64,000 nt of DNA, taken from the NCBI RefSeq assembly GCF_000439375.1, contig NZ_ATMI01000003.1, forward strand, positions 83,619 through 147,618, written 5' to 3'. The notes beneath the pieces were generated by a model. The model saw nothing but the letters and a program-made list of their open reading frames with translations, made no database searches and was not told the origin of the DNA. Origin of the DNA: Tatumella saanichensis. Lineage in GTDB: Bacteria > Pseudomonadota > Gammaproteobacteria > Enterobacterales > Enterobacteriaceae. Made by a program: the position numbers and the translations under genes. Below are positions 48,377 through 57,139 of this stretch, piece by piece (the first letter of the stretch is position 1; every line of letters starts with the position of its first letter).

Positions 48377-50019
48377 ACGACTTACGTCAGTTATTAAAAT
48401 TGGCCCGCCCGTGGCGTATGCGTATGGCGATTGGGATCGCCTTATCGGTGATTGTGATCCTGTCAAACGTCGGTCTGCTGGCCCTGTCCGGATGGTTTAT
48501 CGCCTCAATGGCACTAGCCGGTGTCGGTGCGATGACCTTGGAGTTCTTCACTCCAGCTGCGGCGATCCGTGGGTTGGCGGTATTACGTACCTTTGCCCGT
48601 TATCTGGAACGGCTGGTTACCCATGATGCCACCCTGCGGCTGTTATCGGTACTGCGTGTTTGGTTTTATCGCCATCTGGAACCTCTGGCACCGGCTCGTT
48701 TGCAGGATTTCCGTGACGGTGACCTGTTGGCACGCCTGCGCGCGGATATCGACAGCTTGGATAACTTTTATCTGCGTATCCTGGCACCGGCGATAGCGGG
48801 ACTGATCTCCTCGGTAGCGATCTTAGCCGTCCTGTTGTGGTTCTCTCCGGCAGTGTCGGCGATTGATGCCGTCACCCTGTTACTGGCCGGTGTCATCATT
48901 CCGATGGCGATCGTGGCACGTACCCGCCGCAGTGGTCATCAGGTGGTGCGTTTACGCTCATCATTACAGGTCGCCTCTACAGACTTGATCCGTGGGCTGG
49001 GTGAATTACAGATTGCTGGAGCAGTACGTCGCCAGACACAACACCTGAATGATCTTTCACAGCAGATTATTTCGGCGCAACGTCGTCAGGCTTGGGTCGC
49101 TGCGTTAGGCAGTGTCCTGTCGGCATTGGCCGGTCAGCTCGGTATGTTCGTTGCTTTCCTGTTATTGGTGGATGCAGCCCGTGCCGGCAGCATGGCCGGA
49201 AATGATCTGGTCATGCTGGTTTTTGCGGTGCTGGCCAGTACCGAGGCCGTGGCTGCACTACCGGTTGCGTTTGCTGCCTGGGGCATGACCCGAGAAGCGG
49301 CACGGCGTATTTTTGCCATGGCTGAATTGAAACCGGCCATGACCTTGCCGGAAAAAAGCCCCACTCCTACAGAGCACAGCTTAAGCTTTAGCCATGTCAC
49401 CATGCGCTATGCCGCGGAAAGTCCGGTTGTTCATCAGGATCTGAGTTTTCGCGTAGCAGAAGGTGAGTGTCTGGCATTGCTCGGTCCGAGCGGTGCGGGC
49501 AAAACCACTATTCTGAATCTGATCCAAGGATTCTGGGACTGCGAGAAAGGGGATGTTTCCATCGGTGGCTACCCGGTGCGTGAACTGTCAGATGAGGTGT
49601 TACGCCAACTGATTTCGGTGGTCGGTCAGAAAACCTATCTGTTCAATGCCTCAATCCGTGACAACTTACGGATGGTGTCTCCGGATGCGGATGATGATGC
49701 GTTGTGGTTGGCACTGACCCGTGCCTCTCTGGCGGAAGAAGTTCGAGCCTTCCCGCGGGGTCTGGATACCCTAGTAGGGGAGTTGGGCGCACGCTTATCT
49801 GGCGGACAAACTCGCAGAATTGGTATTGCGCGGGCCTTTTTATCGGATGCTCCGCTGATCCTGCTGGATGAACCGACCGAAGGGCTGGATGCGACCAATA
49901 CGCATCTGGTACTGGAATCGCTGAAAGAACTGGTCAAAGGTAAGACGACCTTACTGGTTACCCATCAGATCCAGCCACTGGTATTGGCAGATCATCGCTT
50001 AATACTGGAAAGACGCTGA
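48373..50019 (+). CDS. cydC: CydC, cysteine/glutathione ABC exporter subunit
   Basis: The 548-residue partner of CydD starts in the ATGA overlap with it. The membrane domain has LSGWFIASMALAGVGAMTLEFFTPAAAIRGLAVLRTFARYLERLVTHDATLRLL, a strong CydC signature. The nucleotide-binding domain has Walker A LGPSGAGKTTILNLI, signature LSGGQTRRIGIARAFL and Walker B LILLDEPTEGLDA. In E. coli cydDC is next to aat and trxB; here it is joined to cioAB, so oxidase and assembly factor are probably co-expressed. Confidence 0.95.
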   Translation: MNDLRQLLKLARPWRMRMAIGIALSVIVILSNVGLLALSGWFIASMALAGVGAMTLEFFTPAAAIRGLAVLRTFARYLERLVTHDATLRLLSVLRVWFYRHLEPLAPARLQDFRDGDLLARLRADIDSLDNFYLRILAPAIAGLISSVAILAVLLWFSPAVSAIDAVTLLLAGVIIPMAIVARTRRSGHQVVRLRSSLQVASTDLIRGLGELQIAGAVRRQTQHLNDLSQQIISAQRRQAWVAALGSVLSALAGQLGMFVAFLLLVDAARAGSMAGNDLVMLVFAVLASTEAVAALPVAFAAWGMTREAARRIFAMAELKPAMTLPEKSPTPTEHSLSFSHVTMRYAAESPVVHQDLSFRVAEGECLALLGPSGAGKTTILNLIQGFWDCEKGDVSIGGYPVRELSDEVLRQLISVVGQKTYLFNASIRDNLRMVSPDADDDALWLALTRASLAEEVRAFPRGLDTLVGELGARLSGGQTRRIGIARAFLSDAPLILLDEPTEGLDATNTHLVLESLKELVKGKTTLLVTHQIQPLVLADHRLILERR

Positions 50020-50021
50020 TC

Positions 50022-50069
50022 GTTAGCCGGTTCGGTAAAGCGATCGCTCTTACCGTACCGGCTAGTTTT
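50022..50069 (+). terminator. Terminator of the cioAB-cydDC operon
   Basis: A long imperfect hairpin with arms TAGCCGGT...CGGTAA and TTACCG...ACCGGCTA around GCGATCGC is followed by GTTTTC. It begins right after the cydC stop. Confidence 0.75.
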
Positions 50070-50663
50070 CTTATCTGCTTAGGCAGATCCCTTTTTTCTT
50101 AACCGCTCATCTGCAATCTCTATTTACCTTGGCTAGTCGCTATTTCCCTCGCCGATGATCTCTCTCTGTTGTCACGTCTCCCCAGTCGCGTTTAAATAAT
50201 CCCGTTTTTACCGCATCACTATTATCAGTGATGACTGATGATTAAGTTTCGCTTTATTGTTTATCACTTTTTTATCAGCTTAAATGGAAATAGGATGTGG
50301 CGTGCTTTCAAATAAGATAATTACAGTTATGGGGCTTTGTTCGGTTTTTTTACAGGTCAGTTGAGCGTTGTCATACGCCTCTTTACAGAAAGACTACTTC
50401 TATCAATGTCACACTGCTGTCGATAAATAAGCATTACGGTTTTTTAATTTATTTAGCCGCGATAATTTATATTTGTACGCCATTTTTACTAGGTGATCAT
50501 GGCATCGACAACTTTTAATGCGGTTTAAAAATCTTTATATATGATCTCTGTCAGATAAAAGATCTTGGGATTTGCTATTTATCGGATCATTATTCTACCA
50601 TCGGGTTTCTGACTGCGTAGCCGAAGGATATCAGGCGCAGCGACAAAACCTAGGGAGAAAAAA
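50070..50663. other. Gap upstream of the type VI secretion cluster
   Basis: This stretch of about 590 bases must hold the promoter for tssB onward. It is AT-rich in the second half. I see no gene, no sigma-54 -24/-12 element with correct spacing and no clear binding site. Confidence 0.5.
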
Positions 50664-51161
50664 ATGGCTGATAGTTTCCAGAATGAAGTGCCAAAAGCAC
50701 GCATTAATTTGCAACTCGATTTGCACACAGGCGGGGTGAGTAAAAAAACCGAATTACCACTCAAATTACTGGTGGCCGGTGATTTCAGCCACGGACAAGA
50801 AGACCTGCCATTATCTGAACGTGACAAGGTAAATGTTTCCAAAAATAATTTTGACAGCGTCCTTTCTGAATATTCCCCAACTGTTGACCTAACAGTAAAA
50901 AATACCTTAGCCGATGACGGCAGCGAAGAAAATCTACGCCTTAGGTTCCGCACTATGAAGGATTTCACCCCAGAACAGGTCGCTCGGCAGATGCCCCAGC
51001 TCAAAGCCATGCTGTCGATGCGTAATCTGTTGCGCGATTTGAAAGCAAACTTACTGGATAACCAAGGCTTCCGAAAAGAGCTGGAAAAGATCTTACTCGA
51101 TCCCGCCCTCAGTGCAGAACTGCGACAGGAACTGTCAAGTCTGGCACCGAAACAGTCGTAA
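50664..51161 (+). CDS. tssB: TssB (VipA), type VI secretion sheath small subunit
   Basis: TssB forms the contractile sheath with TssC. The 165 residues show the family core: ELPLKLLVAGDFSHGQEDLPLSERDKVNVSKNNFDSVL, LRFRTMKDFTPEQVARQMPQL and the C-terminal helix LLRDLKANLLDNQGFRKELEKIL. AGGGAGAA lies upstream. It is the first gene of the cluster, 38 bases before tssC. Confidence 0.96.
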   Translation: MADSFQNEVPKARINLQLDLHTGGVSKKTELPLKLLVAGDFSHGQEDLPLSERDKVNVSKNNFDSVLSEYSPTVDLTVKNTLADDGSEENLRLRFRTMKDFTPEQVARQMPQLKAMLSMRNLLRDLKANLLDNQGFRKELEKILLDPALSAELRQELSSLAPKQS

Positions 51162-51198
51162 CCGACAGGTTCATTAACGGATTAAACAAGGAATGCTT

Positions 51199-52740
51199 AT
51201 GTCTGTACAAAATGAAAGTCGCAATGAGGCTGAAACAGTGGTGCTGGATAACGCCACCGGCGGCAGCATCTACGCGTCACTGTTCGAAAAAATTAACTTA
51301 CGGCCGGTGTCAGAGTTGAGTGCCCTTGACGTCTGGCAGGATGCACAGGCGATGTCGGAAGCCAGTGCTGATGAACGTCTGACGGCGGGTATGCAGGTTT
51401 TTCTCGATTGCTTGACGAAATCCGGTAGCAAAGTGGAAAAACTGGATAAAAATCTTATCGATTTCCATATTGCTGAACTGGATCGGCAGATCAGTCGTCA
51501 ACTTGATGCCGTTATGCACCATGAGAGGTTTCAGCAGGTGGAATCTCTGTGGCGTGGCTTGAAATCGCTGGTGGATAAGACTGACTTCCGACAGAACGTC
51601 AAAATCGAGTTACTGGATATCTCCAAGCAGGATTTGCGTCAGGATTTCGAAGACTGTCCTGAAATTATCCAGAGCGGCCTGTATCGACAAACCTATATTG
51701 ACGAATACGATACACCCGGCGGCGAGCCGGTGGCGGCACTGATCTCTGCCTATGAGTTCGATGCATCCGCCCAAGATGTCGCGCTACTGCGGAATATTTC
51801 TAAAGTGTCAGCTGCCGCCCACATGCCCTTTATTGCTTCTGCTGGGCCGCAGTTCTTCCTCAAAGAGACTATGGAGGAAGTCGCGGCGATCAAAGATATT
51901 GGTAACTACTTTGACCGCGCCGAATACATCAAATGGAAATCCTTCCGAGAGACCGATGATGCCCGCTATATCGGCTTAGTGATGCCCCGGGTACTGGGTC
52001 GCTTGCCGTACGGTCCGGACACAATACCGGTTCGCAGCTTTAACTATATTGAAGAGGTTAAAGGCCCAGACCATGGAAAATATCTGTGGACCAATGCCTC
52101 TTTTGCGTTTGCCAGTAATATGGTGAAAAGCTTTATCCAAAACGGCTGGTGCGTACAGATCCGCGGGCCACAGGCGGGCGGTGCGGTGCAGGATCTGCCC
52201 ATCCATCTGTACGATCTCGGTACCGGTAATCAGGTGAAAATCCCCTCTGAAGTGATGATCCCGGAAACCCGTGAATTTGAGTTTGCCGGACTCGGGTTTA
52301 TTCCACTTTCTTACTACAAAAATCGCGATTATGCCTGTTTTTTCTCTGCTAACTCGGCCCAAAAACCGACCGTCTATGACTCAGCAGACGCCACCGCCAA
52401 CAGTCGCATTAATGCGCGATTACCTTATATCTTCCTGTTGTCGCGCATCGCTCACTACCTGAAACTTATCCAACGCGAAAATATTGGCACCACCAAAGAT
52501 CGCCGCCTACTGGAATTGGAACTCAACACTTGGGTGAAAAGTTTGGTCACGGAAATGACCGATCCCGGTGATGAATTGCAGGCCTCACACCCACTGCGGG
52601 ATGCTCGGGTGGTGGTGGAGGACATCGAGGATAATCCGGGCTTTTTCCGTGTGAAATTGTATGCGGTCCCGCATTTCCAGGTAGAAGGTATGGATGTCAA
52701 TCTGTCACTGGTGTCTCAGATGCCGAAGGCAAAATCATAA
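51199..52740 (+). CDS. tssC: TssC (VipB), type VI secretion sheath large subunit
   Basis: The 513-residue large sheath protein has the EvpB family signature: FHIAELDRQISRQLDAVMHHERFQQVESLWRGLKSLVDKT, GEPVAALISAYEFD, FIASAGPQFF, LPYGPDTIPVRSFNYIEEV, LWTNASFAFASNMVKSFIQNGWCVQIRGPQAGG and RLPYIFLLSRIAHYLKLIQRENIG. The ATG at 51199 has AAGGA upstream; one at 51193 is too close to that site. In the assembled machine it contracts to drive the Hcp tube. Confidence 0.97.
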   Translation: MSVQNESRNEAETVVLDNATGGSIYASLFEKINLRPVSELSALDVWQDAQAMSEASADERLTAGMQVFLDCLTKSGSKVEKLDKNLIDFHIAELDRQISRQLDAVMHHERFQQVESLWRGLKSLVDKTDFRQNVKIELLDISKQDLRQDFEDCPEIIQSGLYRQTYIDEYDTPGGEPVAALISAYEFDASAQDVALLRNISKVSAAAHMPFIASAGPQFFLKETMEEVAAIKDIGNYFDRAEYIKWKSFRETDDARYIGLVMPRVLGRLPYGPDTIPVRSFNYIEEVKGPDHGKYLWTNASFAFASNMVKSFIQNGWCVQIRGPQAGGAVQDLPIHLYDLGTGNQVKIPSEVMIPETREFEFAGLGFIPLSYYKNRDYACFFSANSAQKPTVYDSADATANSRINARLPYIFLLSRIAHYLKLIQRENIGTTKDRRLLELELNTWVKSLVTEMTDPGDELQASHPLRDARVVVEDIEDNPGFFRVKLYAVPHFQVEGMDVNLSLVSQMPKAKS

Positions 52741-52752
52741 GGCAGGATGCCA

Positions 52753-54093
52753 ATGAAAACCGAACAGCCCCTGTGGGGGCGTGGGATAATGGTGTCACCC
52801 CAGCACTTCCAGCAACAGGCTGCCTTTGCAGCCTGGTCTGCAGAGGCCATCGCCACCATGGGGCTCAACTATCCCTGGGGCGTCATTGAGGCGAGTTTTG
52901 AACCTGAGTTGTTAAAAATGGCGCGCCTGCAGGCGCGTAGACTGCATGTCCGCTTTCAGGACGGCACCTTGGTGGACACTGATAATGCAGCGCTGATCCC
53001 ACAGGCGGTCTCCCTTGAGGCACTCTCTGGAGAGGTTACGGTACTGTTGGCGTTGCCACTGATGCAGGCCAATGGCGGTAACTGCCTAGAGCCGGAACAG
53101 ATTGCCGAGCGTCCAACCAGATACCGTAAACGTTGGCGTGATATCCGTGATCAGTTTGGCGAACACTCCCGCCAAATTGCGGTATTAACACCGGAACTGG
53201 TGCTGCGCTTTTCCCACCAAGATAACAGTGATTATCTGACGGTACCGGTGGTACGGCTACATCAGGATACTCAGGGAAATTGGGCTACGGATGAGACTTT
53301 CCTTCCGCCGTTACTGACACTGCGTTGCAGCCGCTGGCTAGTGAAGGAACTTGAACAGCTACTGATCCAGTTGCGCACACGTCTGACCCGTCTGATGGCA
53401 ATGCGTCGAGAAAGTAACCAGCGGATGGCGGACTTCGCGGTTGCCGATGTTTCGCTATTTTGGCTGCTGAGTGCCCTGAACAGCGCCGAACCGGTACTAG
53501 GGCATTTTAGTCGCCATCTGGACTCCCCTCCGGAACGCCTTTATACCGAATTATCACGGCTGTGTGGCAGCCTGCTGACCTTTTCCCTGGAGCACCAAGT
53601 GAGTGCTATCCCGGTGTATCAGCATTTGCAGTTGAATGATGTATTTCCGCCGCTGCTCAGTCTATTAAGTGATCTGCTGGAAGCCAGCCTACCGTCGCGG
53701 GTGATCGCCTTACCCCTTGAGCAAGACAAACGGCTACATACCTGGCAGGCACGGTTGCATGATCCGCGGCTACGAGAAGGGGCGGATTACTACTTGTCAG
53801 TACGATCATCGGTGCCGGTCGCACAGCTACAAGAGCAATTTCCTCGGCAATGTAAAGTCGGCAGTCCGGAACATGTCCTCAGTATCGTTAACTCTTCGCG
53901 GATCGGCATTCCGTTGACGCCCCTACGTCATGTCCCGGCGGCGATCCCATTACGACTGGAAAACCAGTATTTCAGCTTGGATATCAACCACCCCTTGGCC
54001 GTAGAGATGCTGGCCGGTGGCCGTTGCATGTTCTATGTCCCGGGATTGCTGGGTGAACCAGAACTTGAACTTTTTGCGGTGTTAACAACATGA
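52753..54093 (+). CDS. tssK: TssK, type VI secretion baseplate protein
   Basis: TssK links the baseplate to the membrane complex. The 446 residues begin MKTEQPLWGRGIMVSPQHFQQQAAFAAW, the conserved family start, with LWGRG and SPQHFQQQ. The C-terminal part includes FSLDINHPLAVEMLAGGRCMFYVPGLLGEPELELFAV. I chose 52753; an ATG two codons earlier is also possible. It overlaps tssL by four bases. Confidence 0.94.
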   Translation: MKTEQPLWGRGIMVSPQHFQQQAAFAAWSAEAIATMGLNYPWGVIEASFEPELLKMARLQARRLHVRFQDGTLVDTDNAALIPQAVSLEALSGEVTVLLALPLMQANGGNCLEPEQIAERPTRYRKRWRDIRDQFGEHSRQIAVLTPELVLRFSHQDNSDYLTVPVVRLHQDTQGNWATDETFLPPLLTLRCSRWLVKELEQLLIQLRTRLTRLMAMRRESNQRMADFAVADVSLFWLLSALNSAEPVLGHFSRHLDSPPERLYTELSRLCGSLLTFSLEHQVSAIPVYQHLQLNDVFPPLLSLLSDLLEASLPSRVIALPLEQDKRLHTWQARLHDPRLREGADYYLSVRSSVPVAQLQEQFPRQCKVGSPEHVLSIVNSSRIGIPLTPLRHVPAAIPLRLENQYFSLDINHPLAVEMLAGGRCMFYVPGLLGEPELELFAVLTT

Positions 54094-54779
54094 ATCAGCT
54101 CTCACGCGGCACGGCCGCGTCCATAGATATTGATGAACTGCTACAGGATACGTGGTTACAGGTAGTCAGCTTGCGTTACGGTCCTCAGTTCAAAGAAGGG
54201 GATGGCAGGATCCTCTGGGAACGCTGTGTGGCAGATATTGAGCACGTACAACAGCAGCTACAACAGCAAGGACTGGATGAGGCGGGCTGTCAGCATATTC
54301 TCACCGCCCAATGCGCCTTACTGGATGAAACAGTAAAAGGGCGTGGAGTGTTGGATGATGCTTGCCTGCAATGGTACAGCATCCCGTTGCAGGGGCATTT
54401 TCTCGGGACATTGGATGCCGGTGATACGCTTTGTGAGCGGATGAAGGCCGTACTACGAGAACCTACGGCGGATATTGCGGTAGTAACCTGTTTTCAGCGG
54501 GTGATGATGCTCGGTTTTCTCGGGAAATTCACCTCGTTGGACTCGCCGGAGCGCAGCAAGCTGGTTCAAGCGCTCAGTGACCGGGTATTGCCTTTTAGTG
54601 ATCCCAAGCCGGGGCCGATATTGGCCACTAGCAGGGGTAGAACTTGGTTTTACCGCACGTTAAGTCGTGGATGGGTGCAGGTGATTGTCAGCGTGTTGGG
54701 GGTGGCAGCCGTCTGGTGGGGATTGAACCAGTGGCTTGACCAATTATTGCTGAGGTTGTTGCCTGGGACGATGCAATGA
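54090..54779 (+). CDS. tssL: TssL (DotU), type VI secretion inner-membrane protein
   Basis: The 229-residue protein has the DotU cytoplasmic domain (about 12-185; ILTAQCALLDETVKGRG, WYSIPLQGHFLGTLDAGDTL, LREPTADIAVVTCFQRVMMLGFLGKF) and one C-terminal membrane helix (about 197-220, VQVIVSVLGVAAVWWGLNQWL). It lacks a peptidoglycan-binding domain; the next gene supplies one. The start and stop overlap both neighbours by four bases. Confidence 0.93.
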   Translation: MNQLSRGTAASIDIDELLQDTWLQVVSLRYGPQFKEGDGRILWERCVADIEHVQQQLQQQGLDEAGCQHILTAQCALLDETVKGRGVLDDACLQWYSIPLQGHFLGTLDAGDTLCERMKAVLREPTADIAVVTCFQRVMMLGFLGKFTSLDSPERSKLVQALSDRVLPFSDPKPGPILATSRGRTWFYRTLSRGWVQVIVSVLGVAAVWWGLNQWLDQLLLRLLPGTMQ

Positions 54780-56470
54780 GTGCCACGCAGCGGTTCATTT
54801 TAGCACTGTGGGCGGCGCTGCTGGTGGCTATCCTCTGCGTGGTTTTTTTACCAGTAAACAGAGCACTGTCACTCCTGTTACTAACCGCTGGGTGGCTGAC
54901 GATTTTACTGCTGTGGATCTCTTTTCGGCGGCAGTCACCTACGCAGCTTATGCCGTGGCTACAGGATTTACCTGCACCGGAATACCGACAACCGGTGGTC
55001 ATCATTTGTGGGGATTTTCCGCAGGCTTGGCCCCAGGACTCGCCTGTGTTGCTACAGCCGCAGGGGTGCTGGATACGCTCACCGGAAGATCAGGATCTGC
55101 AGCAGACGGGTCTCCAGCTATTGGCCGCCCGCCCGCAATGGGGTAACCAGTTGGCAGTGATGGTCAATATCTGTCCGCAACAGCACAGCGATGCAGCCGT
55201 GTTTAACCACTGGCTGCTGAGATTACGCTGGCATATTAGTGAGTTACGTCAGTGTAGCGGCTATCCAGTTCCGCTTATCCTCAGCACATTAGTCGGTTGT
55301 CAGTTGACCCGTGACAGTATCTGGCAGATGGCTGCCTGTGGTAACGGAGGATGCATCCGGTCCCCGTTGCCTATTGCCGCAACCGACAGCCAAGCGACAC
55401 CGGAAATGGCACAGCAGGTGCTGCTCGACGGTCTGATTCGCTGGAGCAAAGCAGAGGTCTGTCAACAACTCAGTGATGAAAAGCCGGATCTACCGCCCGT
55501 TTACCCGGCGATAGTGGTATGGGGAATATCACCGCTACTGGCTGGTAGTCTCGCTACCGGTCTGTGGAGTCACTGGCTGGCTGACCGTACGGCCTTAAGC
55601 GGCGTGTCAGGCTGGCAGCCAGCCGGGACCGACAGCACGGTGCTTTCCCTGTTACCTGGCTTTATTTTTCCCTTATTACCCCGAGGGCAGGGTATCCCTC
55701 CTGTAGGTCGTACTTACCGTTATGGCTTGGCTGTCCTGACCTTAGCGGTTATTGCGGCTTTGCTCAGCAGTGGCTGGAACAACCGGCAGTTATTGATCCG
55801 CCTTAACAGTGACCTTAACCGCTATCAGCAACTGCCAATGGAAGACGATGCTGCCAAGGCGCGAGAGATTGATGTCCTTCGTGAAGATATCGCGCAGCTA
55901 GACAGTTATCGCCGTAACGGCGTGCCGCTGCGCCTCGGTTTTGGCTTATATCGAGGGGAGTATCTGCGCGTGACATTGCTGGATGCAGTAAGCCGCTATC
56001 AACCGCCTCCGCCACCGGTAGTCGCACCACTGCCAGAGACGCCGCCAGAGATTATCCGCTTGGACAGCTTGTCGCTGTTTGATTCTGGGCAGGCAGCCTT
56101 GAAAACAGACTCAATACCGATCCTGGTCAAGGCGCTGACAGGGATTAATGCCAAACCCGGCTGGTTGATTCTGATCAGCGGCCACACCGATAACACCGGC
56201 GACCCGCAACGTAATCAGCTGCTTTCATTGCAACGGGCGGAAGCCGTTCGTAACTGGATGCGCGATATCGGCCAGGTACCGGCAAGTTGTTTTGCGGTGC
56301 AAGGATACGGAGAAAGTCGCCCGTTACAGTCAAACACTACGCCACAGGGCCGAGCCCGCAACCGGCGTGTCGAAATCAGTCTGGTCCCTCAGGCCAATGC
56401 CTGCCAGAGATCGGACAGGACCCCGGCGTCATCGAAGGATAATGACGCTTCACAACACAATGGAGAGTAA
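54776..56470 (+). CDS. T6SS-associated OmpA-domain membrane protein (TagL-like)
   Basis: The 564-residue protein has two hydrophobic segments near the N-terminus (about 7-50) and further ones at about 240-265 and 325-345. A periplasmic OmpA-like domain follows from about 430, with LFDSGQAALKTDSIPILVKAL, LILISGHTDNTGDPQRNQLLSLQRAEAVRNWM and GYGESRPLQSNTTPQGRARNRRVEISL, the peptidoglycan-binding motif. It is placed directly after tssL, so it probably anchors the membrane complex to the cell wall. The middle part (about 60-220) is not a domain I recognise. It is an equivalent of the OmpA-like genes in other enterobacterial T6SS clusters. Confidence 0.85.
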   Translation: MSATQRFILALWAALLVAILCVVFLPVNRALSLLLLTAGWLTILLLWISFRRQSPTQLMPWLQDLPAPEYRQPVVIICGDFPQAWPQDSPVLLQPQGCWIRSPEDQDLQQTGLQLLAARPQWGNQLAVMVNICPQQHSDAAVFNHWLLRLRWHISELRQCSGYPVPLILSTLVGCQLTRDSIWQMAACGNGGCIRSPLPIAATDSQATPEMAQQVLLDGLIRWSKAEVCQQLSDEKPDLPPVYPAIVVWGISPLLAGSLATGLWSHWLADRTALSGVSGWQPAGTDSTVLSLLPGFIFPLLPRGQGIPPVGRTYRYGLAVLTLAVIAALLSSGWNNRQLLIRLNSDLNRYQQLPMEDDAAKAREIDVLREDIAQLDSYRRNGVPLRLGFGLYRGEYLRVTLLDAVSRYQPPPPPVVAPLPETPPEIIRLDSLSLFDSGQAALKTDSIPILVKALTGINAKPGWLILISGHTDNTGDPQRNQLLSLQRAEAVRNWMRDIGQVPASCFAVQGYGESRPLQSNTTPQGRARNRRVEISLVPQANACQRSDRTPASSKDNDASQHNGE

Positions 56471-56474
56471 AAAT

Positions 56475-56966
56475 ATGGCAATTCCAGTTTACCTGTGGCT
56501 CAAAGACGATGGCGGAGCGGACATTAAAGGGTCCGTAGACGTTCAGGATCGCGAAGGCAGTATCGAGGTGGTGGCACAGCAACATAACCTGTACATCCCG
56601 ACCGATAACAATACCGGCAAATTGACCGGTACCCGCATCCACACGCCGTTTCTGTTTACCAAGGAGATCGATTCCTCTAGCCCCTATCTCTACAAAGCAG
56701 TCACCACGGGGCAGACCCTCAAGGCTGCAGAATTCAAGTGGTACAAAATTAACGACGCCGGTCAGGAGGTAGAGTATTTCAACACCCGCTTAGAAAACGT
56801 CAAAGTGGTGAAGGTGAAGCCGGTGATGCACGACGTTAAAGATCCCTCCTTCGAAAAACATAACCATCTCGAAGACATTGAGCTGCGTTACGAAAAAATC
56901 ACTTGGACCTACAAAGACGGCAACATTATCCATTCTGATTCTTGGAATGAACGCGCTACGGCGTGA
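56475..56966 (+). CDS. hcp: Hcp, type VI secretion tube protein
   Basis: Hcp is the inner tube and a secreted product. The 163 residues start MAIPVYLWLKDDGGADIKGSVDVQDREGSIEVVAQQHNLYIP and include FTKEIDSSSPYLYKAVTTGQTLKAAEFKWYKINDAGQEVEYF and HLEDIELRYEKITWTYKDGNIIHSDSW, all conserved. The ATG at 56475 lies just past the previous stop, with TGGAGAG upstream; a longer frame from 56292 overlaps the preceding gene and does not fit the family. A strong terminator follows, which could raise the level of hcp transcript relative to the genes after it. Confidence 0.96.
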   Translation: MAIPVYLWLKDDGGADIKGSVDVQDREGSIEVVAQQHNLYIPTDNNTGKLTGTRIHTPFLFTKEIDSSSPYLYKAVTTGQTLKAAEFKWYKINDAGQEVEYFNTRLENVKVVKVKPVMHDVKDPSFEKHNHLEDIELRYEKITWTYKDGNIIHSDSWNERATA

Positions 56967-56974
56967 TCCCCCAA

Positions 56975-56999
56975 CGGGCAGCACTGCTGCCCTTTTTTT
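56975..56999 (+). terminator. Terminator after hcp
   Basis: Arms GGGCAG and CTGCCC with a 5-base loop are followed by seven T. It lies nine bases after the hcp stop and inside the T6SS operon, so it is probably partial. Confidence 0.8.
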
Positions 57000-57038
57000 G
57001 CTGAGTCTCTGGGGGTACGACGGGGACTCAGCAAAAAA
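56994..57038. repeat. 14-base inverted repeat overlapping the hcp terminator T run
   Basis: Arms TTTTTTGCTGAGTC (56994-57007) and GACTCAGCAAAAAA (57025-57038) flank a 17-base G-rich spacer. The left arm takes in the T run of the hcp terminator, so the U tract could pair with the downstream A run. Confidence 0.75.
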
Positions 57039-57139
57039 TAAATCGGAAATCTGACCTGATGCGCTTTGGCTCCTGACCCTAGGGAACAGCGATGGGCGGT
57101 AGCGTGCCACAGAGGGTCCCTGACAGTGAGAGTCTTGCT

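Noticed and set aside
50280..50320. Sigma-54 promoter before tssB
   Set aside because: TGGCGTG at about 50298 looks like a -24 element but lacks a TTGC-type -12 at the right distance.
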